Origin: G013214665 sp964649815
GTDB lineage: Bacteria; Pseudomonadota; Alphaproteobacteria; Rhodobacterales; Rhodobacteraceae
Assembly: GCA_964649815.1 (NCBI GenBank)
Contig: CAZYQC010000010.1
Span: 1-64,000 of the forward strand
Length of the DNA stretch: 64,000 nt
Direction: 5' to 3'
This document shows positions 15,734 through 23,227 of this stretch, piece by piece. The first letter of the stretch is position 1. Each line of letters starts with the position of its first letter. Both the position numbers and the translations under genes were made by a program. The notes beneath the pieces are model-generated. The model was given only the letters and a program-made list of their open reading frames with translations. It was not told the DNA's origin and ran no database searches.

Positions 15734-17815
15734 TTAGAGGCCGAAACCAGCCCAGGGTATAAAGCGGACAAGGTCGCCCGGTTCGATCGCCTGCTCCGCA
15801 TCCCCCAATTCGACCAGGCCTTCGGCCCAACTGAGGCCAGAGACGCGACCCGATCCCTCTGATCCAAACAGCTCGACCCGCCCGTTCCTGACCCGTGCAC
15901 GCAGAAACTCGCGCCGTCCCGCACGTTTTGATTTGGCGAAATTGGCTGGGACATCAAACCCCTGCGGAGCCTGCCACGTGCCCCCCGCCAAAACGTTTAA
16001 CGCTGGCCGTGCAAAAACAAGCGCGCAGACATAGGCCGCAACCGGATTACCCGGCAGGCCAAAAACCGGCGTACCAGACCACATGCCCAGCGCCAAAGGC
16101 CGCCCGGGCTTGATCGCGATACGCCAAAGCGAAAGCGCACCACTTTCTTGCAACACGGCAGAGATATGATCTTCCTCGCCCGCCGATGCGCCACCGCTGG
16201 TCAATATGGCATCACAGCTGCGCGCGGCCGCGTTCAGTGATGCCCGTACAGCCGCGCGCTTGTCCGGCGCGCGGCCAAGATCGACGGCTTTGTGGCCAAG
16301 TTGATGGATCAGCGACAACAGCATGGGTCTGTTGGCGTCGAATATGCGGTCCTCGCCCACATCTTCGCGAACGTCGGCCAGTTCGTCGCCAGTCGACAAA
16401 ACGCCCACGCGCAAACGCCTATTGACGTCCATTCGTGCAACACCCGTGCTGACCGCCAAAGCGATATCCCCGGCGGTTATGCGGCGCCCGGCGGATAAGA
16501 TAATGTCGCCAGCAGACACATCTTCGGCGGCAGCGCGGGTGTTGGCGCCGGGTTTGATCGGACCCCGAAATGCCACTGCATCCGGCGCGAGCGTGACATC
16601 TTCCTGAAGCACGATCGTGTCCACGCCCGCAGGCAATTGCGCACCTGTCAGAATGCGGATCGCATGACCCGCAGGAACAGCATCCGGGTTCGCTCCGGCA
16701 GCGGCGCGCGCCTCGACCAATGGCAACACATGGTCGCCGGCATCGCGCCCGCCCGCAAAGCCATAACCGTCCACAGCGGCGTTTGGCCGTGGCGGGTGCG
16801 CCCGTGGTGCGACAATGTCTTTTGCCAGGACGCGGCCCAAAGCGTCCGACACATCCACAGATTCAGCGTCGACGACACCCGACAACCGTTGGCGCAACAT
16901 CTCAAGCGCGACGTCAACAGGTGTCCAACTCACCCCCGGCGGCAAAGCAAAACAATCGTTGGACAAAGGCGGAGGTTTCGGCCCGGTGTTTCGCAGCTGA
17001 TCTTCAAATCCAAGCCCGAAAATCCAGCCTTCTTCCTGAGGCGCAACATCCAGGATCGTCGCGAGCTGATCGTCGCCAAGCGCAGAGACAATCCGAGCAA
17101 CCTCATGCACTTGCCAAGCGTCTTTGATCCACCCATCCGGCGCTTGCCCAACGATCAAAGAGGGCCAGATCTCTACGATGCCAACAGGCGCATTCAATGG
17201 CTCAAAAGGCCAAATGCTGAGTTCATTCGCCCAGCGCGCACGCAAACGGTTCAGCACTGGAATGCCCGTCAACGCCTGACCGCCAACCGCGCCCGCACCG
17301 GACAATTGCCAAAGCGTAAAGGCGCCCGGCGCTGCTGTCTCTGCTGCGCGACGCTCTGGCATCCCATGCCCTGTGCGCGCACTGCCCAATCTGGGAAGGT
17401 TTGGCACATCCCGTTTCAGGCCGTTGCCCCAGAACGGCCCGACCCCGTCGAACAAGGCATTCAACTGACCCGCCACATCAAAGCGGTTGTTCTGATCTGG
17501 CGCATCTTCAACATGGGCGCTGATCCAATCCCACACCGCAAAAGGATCGCTTTGACCCGTCACCGCTTTGGCGAACCCGGCGGGGTATCCGAAAGGAAAA
17601 TCAAAGCCCACAAGCGCGCGCCGACCGGCTGCGAGTTCTTGTTCGATGGCCTCGTTCAGCCAAGTTTCGGCAAGTTGCCGATTGCGCAAATAAACGGGCC
17701 GCTCGGACCGCCCTGCCCGTGCGCGCGCGACCCAAATTGCATCGGCTTTGGGACTGGCTCCGCGATCGTTGCCCGCTGACCAATCCATCATGATGACGGT
17801 GTCAAATCCCGTCAC
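15734..17815 (-). CDS. moeA: MoeA molybdotransferase with extra N-terminal RNase H-like domain
   Basis: A 693-residue fusion. Residues about 290-690 are a complete MoeA/gephyrin E domain, which inserts molybdate into adenylylated molybdopterin: AVDGYGFA, TGAQLPAGVDTIVLQED, STGDEL, SGGASAGEEDH and KPGRPLALG with FGLPGNPVAA are all present. Residues 1-285 are not MoeA. They contain MMDWSAGN (D11), VGFDFPFGYP (D72), VEIWPS (E215) and KDAWQVHEVA (D232), a spacing like RNase H-fold DUF429-type proteins. The start is GTG at 17815, overlapping the mobB stop (GTGA), which places it last in fdhD-mobA-mobB-moeA. The role of the extra domain is unknown. Confidence 0.88.
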   Translation of the reverse strand: MTGFDTVIMMDWSAGNDRGASPKADAIWVARARAGRSERPVYLRNRQLAETWLNEAIEQELAAGRRALVGFDFPFGYPAGFAKAVTGQSDPFAVWDWISAHVEDAPDQNNRFDVAGQLNALFDGVGPFWGNGLKRDVPNLPRLGSARTGHGMPERRAAETAAPGAFTLWQLSGAGAVGGQALTGIPVLNRLRARWANELSIWPFEPLNAPVGIVEIWPSLIVGQAPDGWIKDAWQVHEVARIVSALGDDQLATILDVAPQEEGWIFGLGFEDQLRNTGPKPPPLSNDCFALPPGVSWTPVDVALEMLRQRLSGVVDAESVDVSDALGRVLAKDIVAPRAHPPRPNAAVDGYGFAGGRDAGDHVLPLVEARAAAGANPDAVPAGHAIRILTGAQLPAGVDTIVLQEDVTLAPDAVAFRGPIKPGANTRAAAEDVSAGDIILSAGRRITAGDIALAVSTGVARMDVNRRLRVGVLSTGDELADVREDVGEDRIFDANRPMLLSLIHQLGHKAVDLGRAPDKRAAVRASLNAAARSCDAILTSGGASAGEEDHISAVLQESGALSLWRIAIKPGRPLALGMWSGTPVFGLPGNPVAAYVCALVFARPALNVLAGGTWQAPQGFDVPANFAKSKRAGRREFLRARVRNGRVELFGSEGSGRVSGLSWAEGLVELGDAEQAIEPGDLVRFIPWAGFGL

Positions 17816-18303
17816 AACCCGACCTCGGCAAGGATGTAATCCGCGATCGCGCGCGTGTCGTTTAGATCAAAAACAGGTCGATCCAGCGCCAGCGGCGTGT
17901 CCGATGCGACCGCCGTCACCGTTTCATCGGTCAAAGCAATCAACGGGTTCCCAGTTTCGGAACGATGCGCCTCTACCTTTGGGTGCAGGTCGCGTTTGTA
18001 CCCTTCGATCAACACCAAATCGACCGGAGACAACCGCTCCAGAAGACGCTCTAGGGCAGGCTCTTCCTCGCCGCGCAGCTCTTGCATCAAAGCCACACGG
18101 TGCCGCGAGGCCAACAGAACTTCGGACGCGCCTGCCTGTCTGTGGCGATGGGAATCTTTGCCGGGATGATCCACGTCGAAACTGTGATGTGCGTGCTTGA
18201 CGGTCGAGACCGTGAAACCACGCCCCGTGATTTCAGAAACCAGCCGCTCCATAAGCCCGGTTTTGCCGGCGTTTTTCCATCCCACGATGCCGTAAAGCTT
18301 CAC
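17812..18303 (-). CDS. mobB: Molybdopterin-guanine dinucleotide biosynthesis adaptor MobB
   Basis: A 163-residue P-loop GTP-binding protein with GWKNAGKT (8-15), TVKHAHHSFDVD and the VLIEGYKRDLHPKVE segment typical of MobB. It helps MobA make bis-MGD cofactor. Its start overlaps the mobA stop by 4 bases and its stop overlaps the moeA start, so translation of the three is coupled. Confidence 0.93.
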   Translation of the reverse strand: MKLYGIVGWKNAGKTGLMERLVSEITGRGFTVSTVKHAHHSFDVDHPGKDSHRHRQAGASEVLLASRHRVALMQELRGEEEPALERLLERLSPVDLVLIEGYKRDLHPKVEAHRSETGNPLIALTDETVTAVASDTPLALDRPVFDLNDTRAIADYILAEVGL

Positions 18304-18908
18304 ACCATTGCCTCAGCGATTTTCAAGTCTTCTGGCGTGTTAACGTTAAAGAACGGATCAAAGCCAGCCTCTTCAAAGACAGCAGTTCGCGCGCCGTGTT
18401 TGTCGGTCCACATGACGACCTTGCGTATGCCTTGCTGCAAAGCCTCTCTGAGGTCTTCGCGCAAAGCCGCAGGCCACAACCCAAACGTTGGGTGCCGAAT
18501 CTGTCCCCGTTCCGCATCTGGTGTCGCGGCCAAAACCAGTGGCGTCGCCATGTTTTCCGCTGTCAGCAGGAGCTGAGGAACGAGGTCGCAGGGGAAAAAT
18601 GGCGTATCCGCCGCTGCCGTAACGATCGCGTCAGCGCCCTGTTCCGCTGCCCAGTCCAAGCCCGCCAGCACGCCAGCCAAAGGGCCGGGAAAGGCGCCAA
18701 TCGAGTCCGGCAAAACCGGCAGATCAAGCTTGGCGAAACGGGTTGGATCACCGTTCGCATTCAAGGCGAGGTCGTCAACTTGTGGCGACAATCGGTCAAT
18801 GACCCGCTCAAGCAAGGTTTGATCGCCCAAGCGCAGCAAGCCTTTGTCGCCGCCGCCCATACGCCGCGCCTGCCCACCTGCGAGGATCACACCCAAAGGA
18901 GCCTGCAT
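18300..18908 (-). CDS. mobA: Molybdenum cofactor guanylyltransferase MobA
   Basis: Transfers GMP from GTP to molybdenum-molybdopterin. The nucleotide-binding start GVILAGGQARRMGGGDKGLL (6-25) and VTAAADTPFFP are diagnostic; the 202-residue length is normal. I start at the ATG at 18908, which shares one base with the fdhD stop (TAATG). A longer frame of 55 extra codons lies wholly inside fdhD and is not homologous. Confidence 0.93.
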   Translation of the reverse strand: MQAPLGVILAGGQARRMGGGDKGLLRLGDQTLLERVIDRLSPQVDDLALNANGDPTRFAKLDLPVLPDSIGAFPGPLAGVLAGLDWAAEQGADAIVTAAADTPFFPCDLVPQLLLTAENMATPLVLAATPDAERGQIRHPTFGLWPAALREDLREALQQGIRKVVMWTDKHGARTAVFEEAGFDPFFNVNTPEDLKIAEAMV

Positions 18909-19798
18909 TACGCGCTTGCTCCTTTCCGGCTGGCTTTGCGCGGTTCGTCCTTGACTTCGGCCGGAGAGACATCCCGGATCAAACGGTCTTCTCCCGACAA
19001 GCACGTCAGCCTTTGCCCCCGCATCCGGCCAATCAGGGTTAGACCCACCTCTTTGGCGATCTCTACCCCCCAAGCCGTAAAACCGCTGCGCGAGGCCAAA
19101 ACGGGGATCCCCATAAGCGCGGTCTTGATAACCATCTCAGACGTCAAGCGCCCGGTCGTATAGAGGATTTTGTCGTCCGACGGCGTTCCTGTTTCAAACA
19201 TCCAACCCGCCACTTTATCGACCGCGTTATGGCGCCCCACGTCTTCCATATAGACCAGCGGCAGGTCTTTCTGGCACAGAACGGTTCCGTGAATTGCCCC
19301 AGCATCAAGATAGAGCGATGGCGTGCGATTGATCTTATGCGCAAGTCGATAAAGCCAAGAGGCCCGAACTTCGGTTTGCGGCAGGATCAGACCCTCCAGG
19401 CCCTCCATCATATCCCCGAAAACAGTGCCCACAGCGCATCCAGATGTCCGGGTTTTCTTTGCCAGCTTCTCTTCGTGATCGGTGGTCTGTTCCGTTCTGA
19501 CCACCACCACGTCCAACTCATCATCGTAGTCGACGCCAGTGACCTGATCCTGATCCAACAGCATGCCCTGATTGCGCAGAAACCCCAGCGCCAAATACTC
19601 GGGGTAATCCCCGATTGTCATGGCGGTCACGATCTCTCGTCCGTTTAGAAAAATGGTCAACGGACGCTCTTCGACGACCGAGATATCGATGCGATTGCCG
19701 TGTTCATCAAAACCGGCAACCGTTCGGGTCAAACCGGCGCGGCCCAGATCGGGTGCGATCAGGTATTCGCTGAGATCGAGTTCTGTGGCCAATTGCAT
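18908..19798 (-). CDS. fdhD: Formate dehydrogenase accessory sulfurtransferase FdhD
   Basis: FdhD passes sulfur from IscS to the molybdenum cofactor of formate dehydrogenase. The 296-residue protein shows the conserved VYMEDVGRHNAVDKVAGW segment and TTGRLTSEMV. The sulfur-carrying loop reads SGCAVGTVFGD: C121 is present, but position 124, the second Cys of the E. coli CxxC motif, is Gly. The assigned ATG has AAGGGG directly abutting it; a TTG two codons in would be better spaced, so the true start may be 19792. First gene of the Moco operon; divergent from azlC. No formate dehydrogenase is in the window. Confidence 0.9.
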   Translation of the reverse strand: MQLATELDLSEYLIAPDLGRAGLTRTVAGFDEHGNRIDISVVEERPLTIFLNGREIVTAMTIGDYPEYLALGFLRNQGMLLDQDQVTGVDYDDELDVVVVRTEQTTDHEEKLAKKTRTSGCAVGTVFGDMMEGLEGLILPQTEVRASWLYRLAHKINRTPSLYLDAGAIHGTVLCQKDLPLVYMEDVGRHNAVDKVAGWMFETGTPSDDKILYTTGRLTSEMVIKTALMGIPVLASRSGFTAWGVEIAKEVGLTLIGRMRGQRLTCLSGEDRLIRDVSPAEVKDEPRKASRKGASA

Positions 19799-19847
19799 CC
19801 CCTTCGCGGCGCCGATACACCTTGCGATGTCAATCTAAGGACGCTTC

Positions 19848-20564
19848 ATGCCCTTCTCCAGCACCAAATCCGCCTTTTGGGCGGGCGTCCGCGACGGCGC
19901 GCCCTTCATCTTTGTGGCCGGACCCTTTGCTGCGCTCTTTGGGGTGCTCGCAACCGAAGCTGGGTTGCGCGTTTACGAAGTGATGACGTTTTCGCTGGTC
20001 GTGATCGCCGGTGCCGCGCAATTCACGGCCTTGCAACTGATGCAGGACCAGGCGCCAACGGTCATTGTTTTGATTTCCGCGCTTGCCGTGAACTTGCGGG
20101 TCGCGATGTATTCTGCAGCGCTCACACCCTACCTCGGCAAGGCGCCTCTGCGCACGCGCATCTTTGTGGCCTATATGCTCGTCGATCAGAGTTATGCGTT
20201 GAGCCACGCCAAGTTTGAGGCTGATGCGCAGATGACCGTGCCTCAGCGCACCGCGTATTTCTTTGGCACCTGCCTCTTGGTCATGATCGTCTGGTTTGGC
20301 TGCAGCTATCTGGGTGCGGCCTTGGGCACCACCATGCCAGCCGACTTGCCGTTGGACTTTGCCTTGCCGATTGCGTTTTTGTCGATGGTTGCGCCGATGC
20401 TGCGGACACTGCCACACCTCGCTGCGGCCTTTGTCGCAATCGTCGTGAGTCTGGTGGCGGTGGATGTGCCCTATTCATTGGGCCTGATCATCGCTGCTGT
20501 CGCAGGCATGATCACAGGCGCCGAAGTTGAGCGCCGCCTCAAACGGGAGGACGCGCATGATTGA
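19848..20564 (+). CDS. azlC: AzlC-family branched-chain amino-acid exporter, large subunit
   Basis: A 238-residue membrane protein with the AzlC start SAFWAGVRDGAPFIFVAGPF and motifs VIAGAAQFTALQLM and VNLRVAMYSAAL. AzlC with AzlD exports branched-chain amino acids or analogues across the inner membrane. It overlaps azlD by 8 bases. It is divergent from fdhD across 49 bases. Confidence 0.9.
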   Translation: MPFSSTKSAFWAGVRDGAPFIFVAGPFAALFGVLATEAGLRVYEVMTFSLVVIAGAAQFTALQLMQDQAPTVIVLISALAVNLRVAMYSAALTPYLGKAPLRTRIFVAYMLVDQSYALSHAKFEADAQMTVPQRTAYFFGTCLLVMIVWFGCSYLGAALGTTMPADLPLDFALPIAFLSMVAPMLRTLPHLAAAFVAIVVSLVAVDVPYSLGLIIAAVAGMITGAEVERRLKREDAHD

Positions 20565-20880
20565 AACCACGACGCTTTGGACCGTGATCATCGCCTTGGG
20601 CATCGGAAGCTTCCTGCTGAGGTTTGCGTTTTTGGGGTTTGTCGGCGACCGCGAATTGCCCGATTGGGTGCTGCGCCATCTGCGCTATACCGCAGTCGCA
20701 GTTTTGCCCGCCTTGGTCACGCCGCTTGTGGTGTTTTCTGGCGAGAACGGGTCCACGGACCCGTCGCGCATCATTGCGGCGGTTGTGACGCTTAGTGCTG
20801 GTATGATCACAAAGAACGTCTTTGTTGGGCTCGGCGCCGGGGCGATTAGCTTGTTTGCGGCGATCTATCTGGTCGGCTGA
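20557..20880 (+). CDS. azlD: AzlD-family exporter small subunit
   Basis: A 107-residue membrane protein with about four hydrophobic segments and the AzlD pattern LLRFAFLGFVGDRELPDWVL RHLRYTAVAVLPALVTP (given in two pieces). The ATG at 20557 lies inside the end of azlC, preceded by GGGAGGACGC, giving tight coupling to its partner. Confidence 0.9.
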   Translation: MIETTTLWTVIIALGIGSFLLRFAFLGFVGDRELPDWVLRHLRYTAVAVLPALVTPLVVFSGENGSTDPSRIIAAVVTLSAGMITKNVFVGLGAGAISLFAAIYLVG

Positions 20881-20909
20881 CGCAAGGCTGCGACCGACCT
20901 CGCCGGACG

Positions 20910-21509
20910 CTACAGCTGGACTTTGGCGACCCCGTCCAGGATGTTGCCTTCGTCGTCTTCGTAATAGCGTTCGGTCGCCACATCCGGGCGGCCTTCGAGC
21001 TGCTGCATCAACCGGGTTGGAAACATCACCTGATCAATGAACTCAAAGCCGGGCACTTGCTGCAATAAGCCGGTCGTGGCCGTCGTACACAATGCGCGCG
21101 GCACTGGGCCTGCCTGCTGGGCGAGTTGCAAAGCGATTTCCGCTTGTTCCGGCGTGACCTCAATCGTCTGGCTGACGATGTGATAGGTGCTCCGGGCATG
21201 CGCGCTTCTGTAGCCCGCCAAAACGGCGGGCGAGACACCGTAAAGAACATCGTTTTGTTCAGGCACGCGGTCATTTACGAACGAGCCCGCAGGATCAAAG
21301 ATCACCCGCTGCGATGCATTAATCATCAGGGCCGTGTGACCACCGCTGCCAGAGCGGTTGTTCACCATCGTCATGATCGTCAATGACGCAGGCCCGGGTG
21401 CGCGATACGCTTTGGCGACAATCTCTGCGTCAGTCGCTTGGGGGGCGTCGTCAACAACCGCTGCGCAAGCAGACAACAGCAAGATAAGTGCCAGAAGTCC
21501 AAAGCGCAT
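20910..21509 (-). CDS. Lipoprotein, possible permuted papain-like (YiiX/YebB-type) fold
   Basis: A 199-residue protein with a lipoprotein signal MRFGLLALILLLSAC, acylated Cys at 15. After a linker come SGSGGHTALMIN (H58) with a following FDPAGSF, and much later ALCTTATTGLLQQVPG (C141). His before Cys in this style is the order of circularly permuted NlpC/P60-like (DUF830/YiiX) amidases and lipid-modifying enzymes. The assignment is by motif appearance only. It converges on azlD and lies just downstream of the oxidase subunit IV mini-gene. Confidence 0.65.
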   Translation of the reverse strand: MRFGLLALILLLSACAAVVDDAPQATDAEIVAKAYRAPGPASLTIMTMVNNRSGSGGHTALMINASQRVIFDPAGSFVNDRVPEQNDVLYGVSPAVLAGYRSAHARSTYHIVSQTIEVTPEQAEIALQLAQQAGPVPRALCTTATTGLLQQVPGFEFIDQVMFPTRLMQQLEGRPDVATERYYEDDEGNILDGVAKVQL

Positions 21510-21533
21510 CGACGCCTCCGCCTAGAAATGGGG

Positions 21534-21668
21534 TTAGGAGATGAAAATCGCCATCAAGATCAGAATGGCCAGGATCACGATCACCGACCATGTCGTTGCC
21601 TTCATGAACCCGTCATAGGTCTTTTCCTGAACATCGACGTTCATTTCACCGTGCTTGTGCTCTGCCAT
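21534..21668 (-). CDS. aa3-type cytochrome c oxidase subunit IV
   Basis: A 44-residue protein MAEHKHGEMNVDVQEKTYDG then FMKATTWSVIVILAILILMA with one C-terminal transmembrane helix. This is the pattern of the small bacterial aa3-oxidase subunit IV (COX4_pro_2 family), a lone-helix accessory subunit of the respiratory oxidase. GGGAAG stands upstream of the ATG. The catalytic oxidase subunits are not in the window. Confidence 0.9.
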   Translation of the reverse strand: MAEHKHGEMNVDVQEKTYDGFMKATTWSVIVILAILILMAIFIS

Positions 21669-21745
21669 GATTCACTTCCCTTAGGCTTTGACGGTTCTGT
21701 AACTCAGCACACAGCTTGTGTCACGACGTCAAATGTGCGCACCGA

Positions 21746-22177
21746 TCACGCTTTTTCCAGGTCTTCTGCAAGACGAAACCCAATGCGCGCGGGTTCGGCC
21801 TCTTGAACCGCTTTGGGAACGGCGCGCAACATCACGTTTAGCTGGCTAACATGCTGAATATGCTGCGTTTTCGCCCCGCCCGGATCGGTGCCGTAAAACG
21901 TCACGATGTCAGGATCAAAATACCCCATCCCCTCGATCCGCATCACGCCAGCTTCGGTCCCGGTAAAACCCATCGCGGCTTCGTGTTCGTTGTCCAGGCT
22001 TTCTTCAAAGTTCTTGAGGTACATGATGATGCGTTCATAGGCCCAACGCGCCGGGCTTTTCTGTTCGGCGGGCGTGTTTGCGACACCTTGGGGGACAGGC
22101 TTTTGGGCCGCGTTGGGCATGGACGGATCCGAATGCACCTCGTGCACTTTGGGGAGCCCCTTTTCGCTTTCGCCCAT
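21746..22177 (-). CDS. DUF6173-like protein
   Basis: A 143-residue soluble protein. After a disordered Pro-rich start (about 1-42) comes a compact domain with WAYERIIMYLKNFEESLDNE HE, then VMRIEGMGYFDPDIVTFYGT, and IQHVSQLNVMLRAVPK. I believe this matches DUF6173, a family without known function. It is the last gene of the acyl-CoA dehydrogenase/MBL hydrolase operon, starting 3 bases after the MBL stop. Confidence 0.75.
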   Translation of the reverse strand: MGESEKGLPKVHEVHSDPSMPNAAQKPVPQGVANTPAEQKSPARWAYERIIMYLKNFEESLDNEHEAAMGFTGTEAGVMRIEGMGYFDPDIVTFYGTDPGGAKTQHIQHVSQLNVMLRAVPKAVQEAEPARIGFRLAEDLEKA

Positions 22178-22180
22178 TGC

Positions 22181-23227
22181 TTAGCCCTTTCGCTGGTAGA
22201 CCCATGCCTGGTCGTCACGCATCTCGCGCGAGGCACGGCCATCTTGGTAAAGATGGGACAAATGCGCAACGGCCTCGACCAAGGCCAGCCCATACTCACC
22301 CTCGCCGATCCGGCGCTTGAACAAAGGCGCAAAGCATTCCGAAGCCGCTTTGGGGGTGTCGATATATTCCAAAAGCCGGTCCAAGGCGCCGTGATGATTG
22401 TCGATCAATTGGCGCATACGGGTCGGCAGGCCGGTGAACGGCAGTTTATGCCCACCCAGAACAAGGTGATCTGGACGCGCCAGCGCAGACAAACGCTCGC
22501 ACGCCTCCAGCCATTCCCCGATTGGGTCGGCCATCGGCTCGGTCGCGTAGACCCCAATGTTGGGCGAGATAGAGGGCAGGATCTGATCTCCGGCCAACAC
22601 CAGATTGTCGTCCCGGCTCCAGAATGTCGCGTGCTCGGGGGCATGCCCGTTGCCCATGTGCACATCCCAAGTGCGTCCGCCGATCTGCAGAACGTCGCCT
22701 TGCTTGACCCGCGTAAATCCGAGCGGCAGTGGCGCTACGATATCGGCAAAGTTGAACGGACGTTCGGTGCTGCGTTTTTCGTAAATCTCAGGCGCCATTC
22801 CGGCGTTTCTGTAAAACGCGAGCGTTTCTTCGTTGGGCACCGTCTGGACATCCAGCATCAACATCCGCGCCATAAGCCAGGCGGTTCTCGGAATAAGCAG
22901 CTCTGCCCCGAATTCCGTTTGAAACCATCCCGCCAGACCAATGTGGTCCGGGTGGTGGTGCGTGACGATGACGCGGTGAACGGGCTTACCCTTCAAGGGG
23001 CCGGACATCAGATCCTGCCACAGGCCCCGCGATGTTTTTGAGGCGAACCCAGTGTCCACAATGGTCCACCCGTCGCCGTCATCCAACGCATAGACGTTCA
23101 CGTGATCCAGCTTCATCGGAAGCGGCAACCGCATCCACAGCACGCCGTCGGCGACTTCGATCGCCGCCCCGGCCTCTGGCGGATTTTCCCACGGGTACCG
23201 AAGCACCGCCGCGCCACCGTCCGCCAT
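22181..23227 (-). CDS. MBL-fold metallo-hydrolase
   Basis: A 348-residue metallo-beta-lactamase-fold hydrolase. The dinuclear zinc motif HHHPDH (90-95) is intact, followed by MGNGHAPEHATFW and LAGDQILP carrying further ligands. The C-terminal helical part (about 250-340) matches glyoxalase II/LACTB2-like enzymes, which often cleave thioesters. Its start shares a base with the stop of the acyl-CoA dehydrogenase (TGATG), so a thioesterase role in the same acyl-CoA pathway is a reasonable guess. Confidence 0.87.
   Translation of the reverse strand: MADGGAAVLRYPWENPPEAGAAIEVADGVLWMRLPLPMKLDHVNVYALDDGDGWTIVDTGFASKTSRGLWQDLMSGPLKGKPVHRVIVTHHHPDHIGLAGWFQTEFGAELLIPRTAWLMARMLMLDVQTVPNEETLAFYRNAGMAPEIYEKRSTERPFNFADIVAPLPLGFTRVKQGDVLQIGGRTWDVHMGNGHAPEHATFWSRDDNLVLAGDQILPSISPNIGVYATEPMADPIGEWLEACERLSALARPDHLVLGGHKLPFTGLPTRMRQLIDNHHGALDRLLEYIDTPKAASECFAPLFKRRIGEGEYGLALVEAVAHLSHLYQDGRASREMRDDQAWVYQRKG

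Noticed and set aside
16637..17779. 380-codon plus-strand frame inside the moeA fusion
   Set aside because: Shadow of the N-terminal and linker region of moeA; no ribosome site and no recognisable domain.
21851..23041. 396-codon plus-strand frame over the DUF6173 and MBL genes
   Set aside because: Antisense to genes with conserved active-site motifs; reads as a shadow.
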